From the NCBI GenBank assembly GCA_944380875.1, contig CALWJA010000027.1, positions 1 through 63,299 of the forward strand: a stretch of 63,299 nucleotides of DNA, in the 5' to 3' direction. A program made the translations under genes and the position numbers. Origin of the DNA: an uncultured Clostridia bacterium. GTDB taxonomy: Bacteria > Bacillota > Clostridia > Oscillospirales > Acutalibacteraceae. The notes beneath the pieces were generated by a model. That model saw only the letters and a list, made by a program, of their open reading frames with translations, was not told the origin of the DNA and ran no database searches. Shown here piece after piece: positions 27,515 through 34,892 of the stretch (the stretch's first letter is position 1; each line of letters starts with the position of its first letter).

Positions 27515-29029
27515 TTGAAATGGAAACAGAATACGGCTGACAGTACTGCTCAAGGGCAAAAAGACGATGGAAAAAAGAGAAGAGACCGGAAAGAAACGGA
27601 TTCTTCTGCAGGTATAGAAAAACGGGAATCTGCATCTGAAGCGGCACAGAAAGGGGAGCTTTCCGGGAAAAAACCAACCATGGAGGATTCTTTGCCTCGC
27701 AGGGAAATTGTGGAGAATGCAGTGCGCATTGCGTGGCCCTCCACTTTGGAATCTTTTTTGGTTTCTCTGGTGGGTGTGGTGGATACCATCATGGTAGGAT
27801 CCCTGGGCCATACAGCTATTGCCGCCGTGGGACTTTGTACCCAGCCTAAATTCATAGGGTTGGCTGTATTCCTTTCCGCAAACGTGGCGGTATCCGCCAT
27901 AGTGGCCAGACGCCGGGGGGAGCAGGATCCTCAGCGGGCAAACAGGGTTTTATCCCAGATGATCGTGCTTACTCTTGCGATGACGGCGGTAATAAGCGCC
28001 GTATTTGTAGCCTTTGCAGATCCGATCTTGCAGATGGCCGGTTCCGCGCCCGATACCCATGAGGATGCTGTAGGATATTTTCGTATCATTATGGGCGGAA
28101 TGGTATTTAATACCCTCTCCCTAGTTATTAATGCGGCCCAGAGAGGCGCGGGCAACACGAAGATCACTATGCGCACCAATCTGACATCTAATTTAATAAA
28201 TGTAATTTTTAATTATCTTCTTATCGGAGGAAATCTCGGGTTCCCTGCCCTTGGGGTAAGGGGCGCCGCAATTGCTACGGTAATCGGTTCCATAGCGGGA
28301 TGCGGGCTCAGCATTGCTTCTGTTATGGGAAGAGACAGCTTTGTGAGCCTAAAGGAATACGGCTTTTCTTTCCGTTTTGATAAAGATACCATGCGGGCTG
28401 TTGCGGATATTGGATCCAGCGCCTTGGTGGAACAGGTATTTCTGCGGATTGGTTTTCTCATGTATGCCATGATTGTGGCAAGATTGGGAACACTGGAGTT
28501 TGCCGCCCATCAGGTTGGTATGAATATTATGAGCGTTTCTTTTTCCTTTGGGGATGGCTTGTCGGTGGCTGCTGTGGCTCTGGTGGGAAGGAGTCTGGGC
28601 GAGGGCAGAAAGAATCTGGCTAAAACCTATGGGCGAACATGCCAGCAGTTGGGTCTTGGTTTTGCTTCCATTCTTTCCGTCATATTCCTCACATGCAGCA
28701 GACCTATCTTTCAGTTGTTTTCGGATGAAGAGGAAATCTTGGTATACAGCATGATGATTATGTGTACCATGTCCGTTTCCGTATTCCTGCAGATTTCCCA
28801 GGTAGTATATATGGGATGTCTCCGTGGCGCAGGTGACACGAAGTATACAGCCCTTATTTCCTTAATTAGTGTAGCTATAGTCCGCCCAGGGCTTGGGTGG
28901 CTTTTATGCTATCCTCTGGGTCTTGGGCTCACAGGAGCATGGATCGGCCTGGCATCCGATCAGTTCGTGCGTTTTGTTATGGCATGGACCCGTTTCCGCC
29001 GGGGAAAGTGGGTAGATCGTGTAATCTGA
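27515..29029 (+). CDS. MATE family multidrug/cation antiporter
   Basis: 504 residues: a hydrophilic, Lys/Glu-rich N-terminal tail of about 65 residues, then 12 helices. MatE repeats are visible (PSTLESFLVSLVGVVDTIMVGSLG... and, in the second half, EQVFLRIGFLMYAMIVARLG...), with the family's GAGNTK and GAGDTK loops. It exports drugs or metabolites using Na+ or H+. TTG 27515 follows GAGGGG by 6 nt; ATG 27680 is an alternative that removes the tail. Related to the second MATE at the end of the window. Confidence 0.92.
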   Translation: MKWKQNTADSTAQGQKDDGKKRRDRKETDSSAGIEKRESASEAAQKGELSGKKPTMEDSLPRREIVENAVRIAWPSTLESFLVSLVGVVDTIMVGSLGHTAIAAVGLCTQPKFIGLAVFLSANVAVSAIVARRRGEQDPQRANRVLSQMIVLTLAMTAVISAVFVAFADPILQMAGSAPDTHEDAVGYFRIIMGGMVFNTLSLVINAAQRGAGNTKITMRTNLTSNLINVIFNYLLIGGNLGFPALGVRGAAIATVIGSIAGCGLSIASVMGRDSFVSLKEYGFSFRFDKDTMRAVADIGSSALVEQVFLRIGFLMYAMIVARLGTLEFAAHQVGMNIMSVSFSFGDGLSVAAVALVGRSLGEGRKNLAKTYGRTCQQLGLGFASILSVIFLTCSRPIFQLFSDEEEILVYSMMIMCTMSVSVFLQISQVVYMGCLRGAGDTKYTALISLISVAIVRPGLGWLLCYPLGLGLTGAWIGLASDQFVRFVMAWTRFRRGKWVDRVI

Positions 29030-29127
29030 TTTCCCGGTTGTTATTGCAAGAAATATTTCTTTTGGGAAGCAGGTTCCGGAATATCCGAAAGACGCAGAGA
29101 TGAAAACAGAAAAAAGATTCTAATCTT

Positions 29128-29197
29128 TGCCCGCTCCGCATAGATTGTATATTGCAGCAGTTTGCAGGATACAGTTTGTGCGGCGCGGGCATTTTTT
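29128..29197 (+). terminator. Long-stem terminator of the first MATE gene
   Basis: TGCCCGCTCCGCA pairs with TGCGGCGCGGGCA (one mismatch) around a 38-nt loop that can fold further, followed by TTTTTT. Confidence 0.8.
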
Positions 29198-29299
29198 ACA
29201 TACAAAGAATGGAACCGGAGGCTTCCCACTTTTATTCACGGCTTTTCGTACACAGTATACTGCGGCATTGCACAAATATACGGAAGGGTTTGTGATTAT

Positions 29300-29836
29300 G
29301 TGGTAGCCAATGGAATGTGTGGAACAAATACAGAGAATATAGCAGTCAGCGGGCTTTTACCCACCGTAAGTATTTGCCTGGGGGCATCTCCTGAAAGTCG
29401 GGAGAACGCTCTGTGGATGCTTTCTCGGCTGGCAGAATGCGGAGGAGGAACAGATGATGCCCGGGATTTGTATGCATCCCTTTGGGAGAGAGAAACTCTT
29501 TTTCCTACGGGGATGGGGGAGGGTATTGCCATACCGCATACCCGGGCGGAATCGGTACGCAAGCCATGTATGGCAGCTCTTACCGTACCGGAGGGAATGG
29601 AATATCCCTCTCTGGATGGGGAGCCTGTCCGCCTGCTTTTTATGATCGCTACGCCGGAAGAGGACGGCGATATGTATATGGATCTTCTGGCGCAGCTTTC
29701 GGGATGCCTGTTGGAACCGGGTGTTCCGGCAGCTCTATGGAGGGCGGGAAGCCCATTGGAATTTCAGTCTATTCTCATTCGGGCTCTGGCACTGAGGTTT
29801 TCAGAAGAAAAGGAGTGTTACCGGAAAGCCATATAA
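29300..29836 (+). CDS. Orphan PTS EIIA (fructose/mannitol type) domain protein
   Basis: 178 residues. The phospho-accepting His is at about residue 80 in GEGIAIPHTRAES, within a PTS_EIIA_2 fold (LGASPESRENALWMLSRLAE... FPTGMGEGIAIPHT... VRLLFMIATPEEDGDMYMDLLAQLSG). No EIIB, EIIC or PRD regulator is near, so it is more likely a regulatory phospho-relay protein (PtsN-like) than part of a sugar transporter. The open frame reaches back to 29162, but that start lies inside the preceding terminator. GTG 29300 (behind GGAAGGG) or ATG 29315 are the credible starts. Confidence 0.8.
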   Translation: MVANGMCGTNTENIAVSGLLPTVSICLGASPESRENALWMLSRLAECGGGTDDARDLYASLWERETLFPTGMGEGIAIPHTRAESVRKPCMAALTVPEGMEYPSLDGEPVRLLFMIATPEEDGDMYMDLLAQLSGCLLEPGVPAALWRAGSPLEFQSILIRALALRFSEEKECYRKAI

Positions 29837-29873
29837 AGAAAAAACATGGTAAATGGCATAAAGAGCTATATAG

Positions 29874-29912
29874 AAAAGGCCATCTCTGCGCTATGCACAG
29901 AAATGGCCTTTT
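29874..29912. terminator. Terminator between EIIA-like and esterase genes
   Basis: AAAAGGCCAT / ATGGCCTTTT, 19-nt loop. Symmetric flanks serve both strands. Confidence 0.75.
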
Positions 29913-29980
29913 AAGAGGAAAAATGAAATAAATTTTCAAATTTAAAACACGGAGAAACACTTTACTCTGCAAGACAATTT

Positions 29981-30799
29981 TTAATATCCAAAGGAGAATC
30001 GATTCCCCAACCAGCAGAGAGCCAGATCGATCCAAGGCTGACAGGCCACATTTACGGTATTAACTTCCTCGTTGCACAAGGAAAGCCCATGGTCGCCTTC
30101 TGCGAATAGATGGCATTCAAAGGGGATGTGCTGCTTTTGAAGGGCTGCGGCATACAGCATGGAATTTTCTACCGGTACGGCGGGGTCGGTTACGGTATGC
30201 CACAGAAAAGTGGGAGGAGTATCCTGAGAAACGTGGTTTTCCAGGGACCAGAAATCCCATTTCTCTCCCGGTTCACGGCTCCCGGATATATTCACGATGG
30301 AATCCCGATGGGCAAATGGGCCGGAGGTGATTACAGGATAGCAGAGAATCGCCGCATTGGGCTTGTTTTCCCCAGGCTGAATGGAAAGGGAGCGGAGCAG
30401 ATCGGGATGGTTCCAGTAAACAGAGAGGCTTGCGGCCAGATGCCCGCCTGCGGAAAAGCCCAGAATAGCGATCTGATCGGGGAGAACATCCCATTCCCCT
30501 GCTTGAGCCTTCCGGCGGATTGTGGCCATTGCAGTGGAAACTTCCCGAAGAGGAAGCATGGCAGATAGCTCTTGGGGAACAACCGAATAGTCTAAAACAA
30601 AAACATGATACCCTTTGGAAAAAAACGCCATGGCAGGGGGATCAAATTCCCTGCGGCTTACAAATCTGTATGCGCCTCCGGGGCAGATCAGAACGGCGGG
30701 GCGCTTCACCCGGTTAGGCATTTCATCCGGATATGTATTGTGCAGATAAGCGGTGAGCTGAGCTCCGTTTTCTAAGATAGGCATGCGAATCAATTCCAT
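29981..30799 (-). CDS. Alpha/beta hydrolase, carbohydrate-esterase-like
   Basis: 272 residues. Oxyanion motif CPGGAYRFVS, nucleophile Ser116 in GFSAGG, acid Asp in TVTDPAVPVENS, and His in GDHGLSL form a complete triad. The pattern matches BD-FAE / acetyl-xylan-esterase-like cytoplasmic enzymes that deacetylate sugars. No signal peptide. ATG 30799 follows GGAG. With the glycosidases of this window it may remove acetyl groups from imported oligosaccharides; this is inference. Confidence 0.85.
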   Translation of the reverse strand: MELIRMPILENGAQLTAYLHNTYPDEMPNRVKRPAVLICPGGAYRFVSRREFDPPAMAFFSKGYHVFVLDYSVVPQELSAMLPLREVSTAMATIRRKAQAGEWDVLPDQIAILGFSAGGHLAASLSVYWNHPDLLRSLSIQPGENKPNAAILCYPVITSGPFAHRDSIVNISGSREPGEKWDFWSLENHVSQDTPPTFLWHTVTDPAVPVENSMLYAAALQKQHIPFECHLFAEGDHGLSLCNEEVNTVNVACQPWIDLALCWLGNRFSFGY

Positions 30800-30906
30800 G
30801 GTATGCGACTCCTTTCGGGGTGCAGATTTACCCCAGTATCATATTGTTTTTATTATACAGCTAGCCTGATGGCAATTCTATATTTTTTGATAATTTCATA
30901 TAATTC

Positions 30907-30936
30907 TTGTTTGTGTGTAAAAAAATATGGTATAGT
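30907..30936 (+). promoter_or_regulatory. Promoter of the nitroreductase gene
   Basis: TTGTTT, 18-bp spacer, TATAGT with a preceding TGG (extended -10). 80-nt leader. Confidence 0.65.
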
Positions 30937-31016
30937 AATAGCATATATTTCCGTTGAAAAAAGCATAGGCAAAGTAAGATGTTCTAATGCAAATGAAAGA
31001 TTGGAGGAAATCGAAA

Positions 31017-31520
31017 ATGAGTGTGATGGAATGTATTGAAAAGCGCAGAAGTATCCGCAAATATGCAAATAAACCTTTGGAGAAAGAAAAACTGGAACAG
31101 GTGTTGGAAGCGGGGAGGAAAGCTCCCTCTGCGAGGAACAGGCAGGAATGGAAATTTATAGCTGTAACAGATCCAAAACTGCGTGCCCGTATGCCGGAAG
31201 CCTGCTGCGGGCAGGCAATGGTCGGCGAAGCCCCAGTTGACCTGGTTGTGTGCGCCACCAAGACCGGAATTATGAATTGCGGCCAGGAAAGCGCTACGGT
31301 GGACTGTTCCATTGCTATGAGTTTTATGATGCTGGAAGCCACAGAACTTGGATTGGGCACTTGCTGGTTGGGCGCTTTTGATGCTGACGCGGTTTCAAAA
31401 CTACTAAATCTGCCGGAAGATTGGATTCCCGTTGTGGTGTCTCCTTTGGGATATCCGGGGGAAGAGCCCGCGGCACGTCCTAGAAAAGACGGGGCGGAAG
31501 TAGTCGTAAAAATGGAATAA
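31017..31520 (+). CDS. Nitroreductase family protein
   Basis: 167 residues. FMN-binding start ECIEKRRSIRKYANKPLEKEKL, then APSARNRQEWKFIAV, and the C-terminal LGLGTCWLGAFDADAVSKLLNLPEDW.PVVVSPLGYP. Short members of this family are NAD(P)H-dependent FMN reductases of varied substrates. GGAGG 9 nt before ATG 31017 fixes the start. Divergent from the esterase. Confidence 0.9.
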   Translation: MSVMECIEKRRSIRKYANKPLEKEKLEQVLEAGRKAPSARNRQEWKFIAVTDPKLRARMPEACCGQAMVGEAPVDLVVCATKTGIMNCGQESATVDCSIAMSFMMLEATELGLGTCWLGAFDADAVSKLLNLPEDWIPVVVSPLGYPGEEPAARPRKDGAEVVVKME

Positions 31521-31575
31521 CCGTCATAGTGCGTGACTTCTTTCCCCAAAAGGGGATGTTATGAACGCTATGCCG

Positions 31576-31610
31576 AAAAAGGGGACAGGATGCAATCCTG
31601 TCCCCTTTTT
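31576..31610. terminator. Bidirectional terminator, nitroreductase/flavodoxin
   Basis: AAAAAGGGGACAGGAT / ATCCTGTCCCCTTTTT, 16-bp perfect stem with a 3-nt loop. Confidence 0.88.
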
Positions 31611-31652
31611 TATACCATTTGCCCGGAAATCCCCTGCAGGGAGGCAAAGTCC

Positions 31653-32078
31653 TTATCCGGCAAGAGCTGCTCCCAGAGCGAGGCACTCTTCACGAGTATT
31701 TTCGTCCGGAGCGCCGTTGCAGATCACGCTTTCTCCAACAAGAACAGCTCCATCCTCTGCACACGTGTTTTCCCAATTGCGCATCCACTCGCCGTCTCCC
31801 CAGCCGTAAGAACCGAAGAGAGCAATCTTTTTTCCTCGAAGCGCTGGTTCACAGTCCATAAACATAGGTTCAAATTCGGTTTCTTCCAGCTGTTCCGCAC
31901 CCATGGAAGGGCATCCAAAGGCAATTGCACTGTATTCCTCCACAGCGGCGGGAGAAAATTCAGCGGAAGTAAAAAGTTTACCTTGCGCCCCTGCTTGGAG
32001 GGCCCCTTCCAAAACAGCTTCTGCCATTAACTGGGTATTCCCTGTTCCGCTCCAATATACGACTGCGATGTTAGTCAT
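31653..32078 (-). CDS. Flavodoxin, short chain
   Basis: 141 residues. FMN phosphate loop SGTGNT at residues 10-15, FGCPSMGAEQLEE (first ring loop) and FGSYGWGDGEWM (second ring loop with the usual Tyr/Trp). It is an electron carrier that can replace ferredoxin when iron is short. Third gene of an operon behind DUF2325 and DUF3793, 45 bp after the latter. The operators upstream suit metal control. Confidence 0.93.
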   Translation of the reverse strand: MTNIAVVYWSGTGNTQLMAEAVLEGALQAGAQGKLFTSAEFSPAAVEEYSAIAFGCPSMGAEQLEETEFEPMFMDCEPALRGKKIALFGSYGWGDGEWMRNWENTCAEDGAVLVGESVICNGAPDENTREECLALGAALAG

Positions 32079-32123
32079 AAAAATTCCTGCCTTTCTTTTG
32101 TTAGAGTAAAAAGTTTCGTACTA

Positions 32124-32678
32124 TCAAGCGGTTACAGTGAGCCGCAGGATAGACGTTCCTTCTTGCAGTTTTCGGCAATATATGTCCGTACATTTCCTGT
32201 ATTTTTGAAATAGGTTCTGGGCGGTGCCTACATCTCCGTATACTTTCCAGTAGCCAGTGCATTTGCAGTTTCGACCTTTATTAGCAATGAATCCTTTTAC
32301 ATCTTCCAAAGGATATCCCAAAAATAGACCGATTTCATGGGGAAATCCGGAGCTTTTCTCAAGCCGCTCTGCTAGTTTAGCCAAAATGGCCGGCAGATTG
32401 TTCTCCTGCCCATATCCAAATTCTCGGAGAAAAAGTTGTGTTTCCGGAGAAAAAAGATCTTTTTCCAGCCTGCTTTTCCGATATACATAGATCATGGCTC
32501 TATCCGCCCGGCAAGGAAAAGCCAGTATAAATACTCCTTTGGGATTCAGAAGAGTATTCCAGCGGTGTATTGCAGAAAAAAGAGTTTTTCCCTCCGGGAT
32601 ACAGCAGGTAAAAAGATTTCCGGTTTTGATGCCGGCTAATGTAGGCGAACAGTGTGCAGCTAATATTTGTTCAGACAT
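32124..32678 (-). CDS. DUF3793 family protein
   Basis: 184 residues. The family stretch HEIGLFLGYPLEDVKGFIANKG, followed by CKCTGYWKVYGD and a C-terminal KYRKCTDIY, is clear, with conserved Cys pairs. Biochemical function is unknown. ATG 32678 sits 5-6 nt after GGAGG and overlaps the DUF2325 stop by 8 nt (ATGTCTGA). In Clostridia I recall this family beside flavodoxin and ferrous-iron transport genes. Confidence 0.85.
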   Translation of the reverse strand: MSEQILAAHCSPTLAGIKTGNLFTCCIPEGKTLFSAIHRWNTLLNPKGVFILAFPCRADRAMIYVYRKSRLEKDLFSPETQLFLREFGYGQENNLPAILAKLAERLEKSSGFPHEIGLFLGYPLEDVKGFIANKGRNCKCTGYWKVYGDVGTAQNLFQKYRKCTDIYCRKLQEGTSILRLTVTA

Positions 32679-32970
32679 ATTTTTCCTCCTTTGCAACATG
32701 TGCATCTAATATTGTTTTCAGCGATGCCATGGAGCTGGAATGGGATCTGGCTACAACGGTTTCCTGCCCTTTCAGACTGCTTATAGCACAGCGTACCATC
32801 TTATGGGAAACTGTATTGGTAAACAGAATCAAAAGATCCGGGGCTCCAATTTTATCTTTCATGGAACTGGTCATCTGCGTAAAGACTTTCGGTTTACAGT
32901 TGTATTTTTTACATAAAGCTTTATATCTGCAAACCATGCAGTCGTTTCCTCCGACAATTACAATACTCAT
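32671..32970 (-). CDS. DUF2325 family protein
   Basis: 99 residues. SIVIVGGNDCMVCRYKALCKKYNCKPKVFTQM ... KIGAPDLLILFTNTVSHKMV matches the DUF2325 Rossmann-like family. Cys residues in CMVC and KYNC could bind metal. First gene of the operon; ATG 32970 follows AAAGGGG. An upstream in-frame extension would run into the operators and is rejected. Function unknown. Confidence 0.85.
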   Translation of the reverse strand: MSIVIVGGNDCMVCRYKALCKKYNCKPKVFTQMTSSMKDKIGAPDLLILFTNTVSHKMVRCAISSLKGQETVVARSHSSSMASLKTILDAHVAKEEKYV

Positions 32971-33009
32971 GTAAGAACCCCTTTCTGGAAAATAAATGGT
33001 GACATATAA

Positions 33010-33025
33010 GTTAGAAAAAACTAAC
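33010..33025 (-). promoter_or_regulatory. Operator half 1, inverted repeat
   Basis: GTTAG-AAAAAA-CTAAC. Lies in the leader of the DUF2325 operon, 25 bp centre to centre from the second copy. Confidence 0.7.
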
Positions 33026-33034
33026 TCACGCACG

Positions 33035-33050
33035 GTTAGTTAAAACTAAC
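33035..33050 (-). promoter_or_regulatory. Operator half 2, inverted repeat
   Basis: GTTAGTT-AA-AACTAAC, a perfect palindrome right at the expected transcription start. The TTAG/CTAA arms resemble DtxR/MntR-type metalloregulator boxes; which regulator binds is not shown. Confidence 0.75.
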
Positions 33051-33057
33051 TAAAGAC

Positions 33058-33086
33058 ATTGTATACGATCTTCTATATACTGTCAA
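33058..33086 (-). promoter_or_regulatory. Sigma-A promoter of the DUF2325 operon
   Basis: Reverse strand: TTGACA, 17-bp spacer, TACAAT. Near perfect, with both operators immediately downstream. The region from here to 33289 holds nothing else I can support. Confidence 0.85.
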
Positions 33087-33289
33087 GAAGTTTTTCTATA
33101 TCCCTACCAATCTAAAGCAAGATTTCCCATTCCCAAAAGGTTTCCGACCCTGGAACTCTATAATAAAACAATGCCCTCTCAGCCTTTCGTTTTCATAGGT
33201 ATATACGGAGGCAAAGGAAAATAGTTTCAAAGATTTCCTCATTTATTTTTCACTTTTTTATTTTTATGATTCTGCAAGAATTCCAAAAG

Positions 33290-33329
33290 AAAGCGCGGAA
33301 GGCGGCGCCCCGCTCTTCCGCGCTTTTTT
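33290..33329. terminator. Terminator downstream of the Asp-box protein gene
   Basis: AAAGCGCGGAAG / CTTCCGCGCTTT with a 13-nt GC-rich loop and T-runs on both strands. It lies about 100 bp past the stop of the reverse-strand gene. Confidence 0.75.
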
Positions 33330-33427
33330 ACATACCTTTCTTGAGAGCCCTTTCATGGGAAAGACTTAGACTGCCTCGGTCTATAGACAGAAAAATTCAA
33401 CCTATCTAAATATGGTTTTTCCAAAGC

Positions 33428-34612
33428 TTATTCGCATTTTTCATATACATCGGCTATGGCGTATTCGATCTGGGCCAGCTTGGGACCAATCTGGCGGGGA
33501 GAAAGAACAAGGAGCTGTTTGCCATCGTGAATAGGCAGCATACAGCGGGAATAGGAGGTAAACCCGCAGTTGAAATCCACATCAATCATACCGTCCAGCT
33601 TTTCCCAATTCCCCTTTCCCAGGTTGGAATTAGCCAAAATACCGCCGTATCCTCTTCCGGATACCAGAAGTGTGCCGTTTTCGCCGCCTTTATTGAGCCA
33701 GATAATGTACGGTGTTCCCGTAATATAACTGCCGTCTGCGCAGCGGACAGGATTTCCCAGAAAATCCGGATCTCCCCAGTCTTCTATATCGTCTGAAATA
33801 CGGAAAAAGACCGGAATCGAATCTACATTTACGATTTCATAGACCATGCAATACTGCCCATTGGGAAGTTCTGCAATAATGGGCATACCGGGGCGTTTTA
33901 CGCCATCCGGCATAGCAACGTCTATTACCGCCGAACCCCATGTGTAGCCGCCGTCTTTAGAGACCTTGTGCAGCAGAAGCTGGTTGCAGTTTTGGGAATG
34001 AAAATATCCTTCATCCGAATAGAAGCAAATCAGCTCGTTCTTTTTGTTTACGGCCAGGAAGGGTTCCCAAACGGGGCGATCCGGATCCGCAAGCTCAGGG
34101 ACGTCTGTCCGGGCGGGACCTCCGGCGGCGATTTCGCTCATAAATTCCCAGGTGCGCCCTCCGTCCGTGGATTTATACAGGTGCAGCAGGGTTTTGGAAA
34201 AATCGTCGGGAATGATATTTCCGGCGCAGAGAATGGTTCCCGCTTCCAGCTCGCCGCATTTGCAGGGCAGTTCAAAAAGCTGAGGCTGAAAACGGCAGCC
34301 CCAGCCTTTCTGGGTGTCCTCCACTTTGGAACGGAGTTTCCAGGTAAGCCCGTTGTCTTCGCTGGCATAGATGGAAAAGACAGGGGTATCGTAGGTATAC
34401 TGCTCAAAGGTGCAGAGGATGGTCCCATTTTCCTCCCCGTTATGCTGGAGAAGAATGGCCCGGGGATACATGGCCCCCGGGGAACGTTCCCCTTCTTTGG
34501 GCGTATACACCGCGCCGGTATGGCGCTTTTTCAGCAGGATCTTTGAGGCGTCCTTATCCAGATAGGAAGCGCCGTTTGGGGAAAAAATGGAATCGTGCAA
34601 ATCTGTTTTCAT
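33428..34612 (-). CDS. Asp-box (BNR) beta-propeller glycosidase-like protein
   Basis: 394 residues, no signal peptide. Three Asp-box motifs (SEDNGLTW, STDGGRTW, SKDGGYTW) mark a sialidase-type beta-propeller. The sialic-acid Arg triad is not obvious, and neighbours act on arabinose and xylose, so a GH93-like exo-arabinanase or an uncharacterised propeller hydrolase is as likely as a sialidase. ATG 34612 follows GGGAGG; the frame upstream of it would include the promoter and is dropped. Monocistronic. Confidence 0.7.
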   Translation of the reverse strand: MKTDLHDSIFSPNGASYLDKDASKILLKKRHTGAVYTPKEGERSPGAMYPRAILLQHNGEENGTILCTFEQYTYDTPVFSIYASEDNGLTWKLRSKVEDTQKGWGCRFQPQLFELPCKCGELEAGTILCAGNIIPDDFSKTLLHLYKSTDGGRTWEFMSEIAAGGPARTDVPELADPDRPVWEPFLAVNKKNELICFYSDEGYFHSQNCNQLLLHKVSKDGGYTWGSAVIDVAMPDGVKRPGMPIIAELPNGQYCMVYEIVNVDSIPVFFRISDDIEDWGDPDFLGNPVRCADGSYITGTPYIIWLNKGGENGTLLVSGRGYGGILANSNLGKGNWEKLDGMIDVDFNCGFTSYSRCMLPIHDGKQLLVLSPRQIGPKLAQIEYAIADVYEKCE

Positions 34613-34722
34613 AGTGTGTTTTCCTCCCGATGGATAATTTTTCGGTTTCCTTTCAGAAACCGGTGAGTGGAATGGAATGCCGAGCCTTTTACAGGGCATC
34701 CCATGCTTTTCAATACGTCTCC

Positions 34723-34751
34723 ATTTTAGAGAATGAAAAACAAAAAAGCAA
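34723..34751 (-). promoter_or_regulatory. Promoter of the Asp-box protein gene
   Basis: Reverse strand: TTGCTT, 17-bp spacer, TAAAAT, about 110 bp before the start codon. Confidence 0.6.
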
Positions 34752-34892
34752 GAGCATCTTTTCCCATCAACGGAGAAATTCACAAAAACAAGGGAATCCC
34801 TTTGAGCGCCCGCCGTAAGGAAGGTGCCCAAAGGATTTTTTATATTTTTGGTTTGAGAAAGTATAATCCAATGCTCGTTATATTTATGGATA

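Noticed and set aside
29162-29299. Longer EIIA-like protein
   Set aside because: The early start lies inside the MATE terminator hairpin.
34613-34831. N-terminal extension of the Asp-box protein
   Set aside because: Contains the promoter and has unrelated, AT-rich coding; ATG 34612 has a strong SD.
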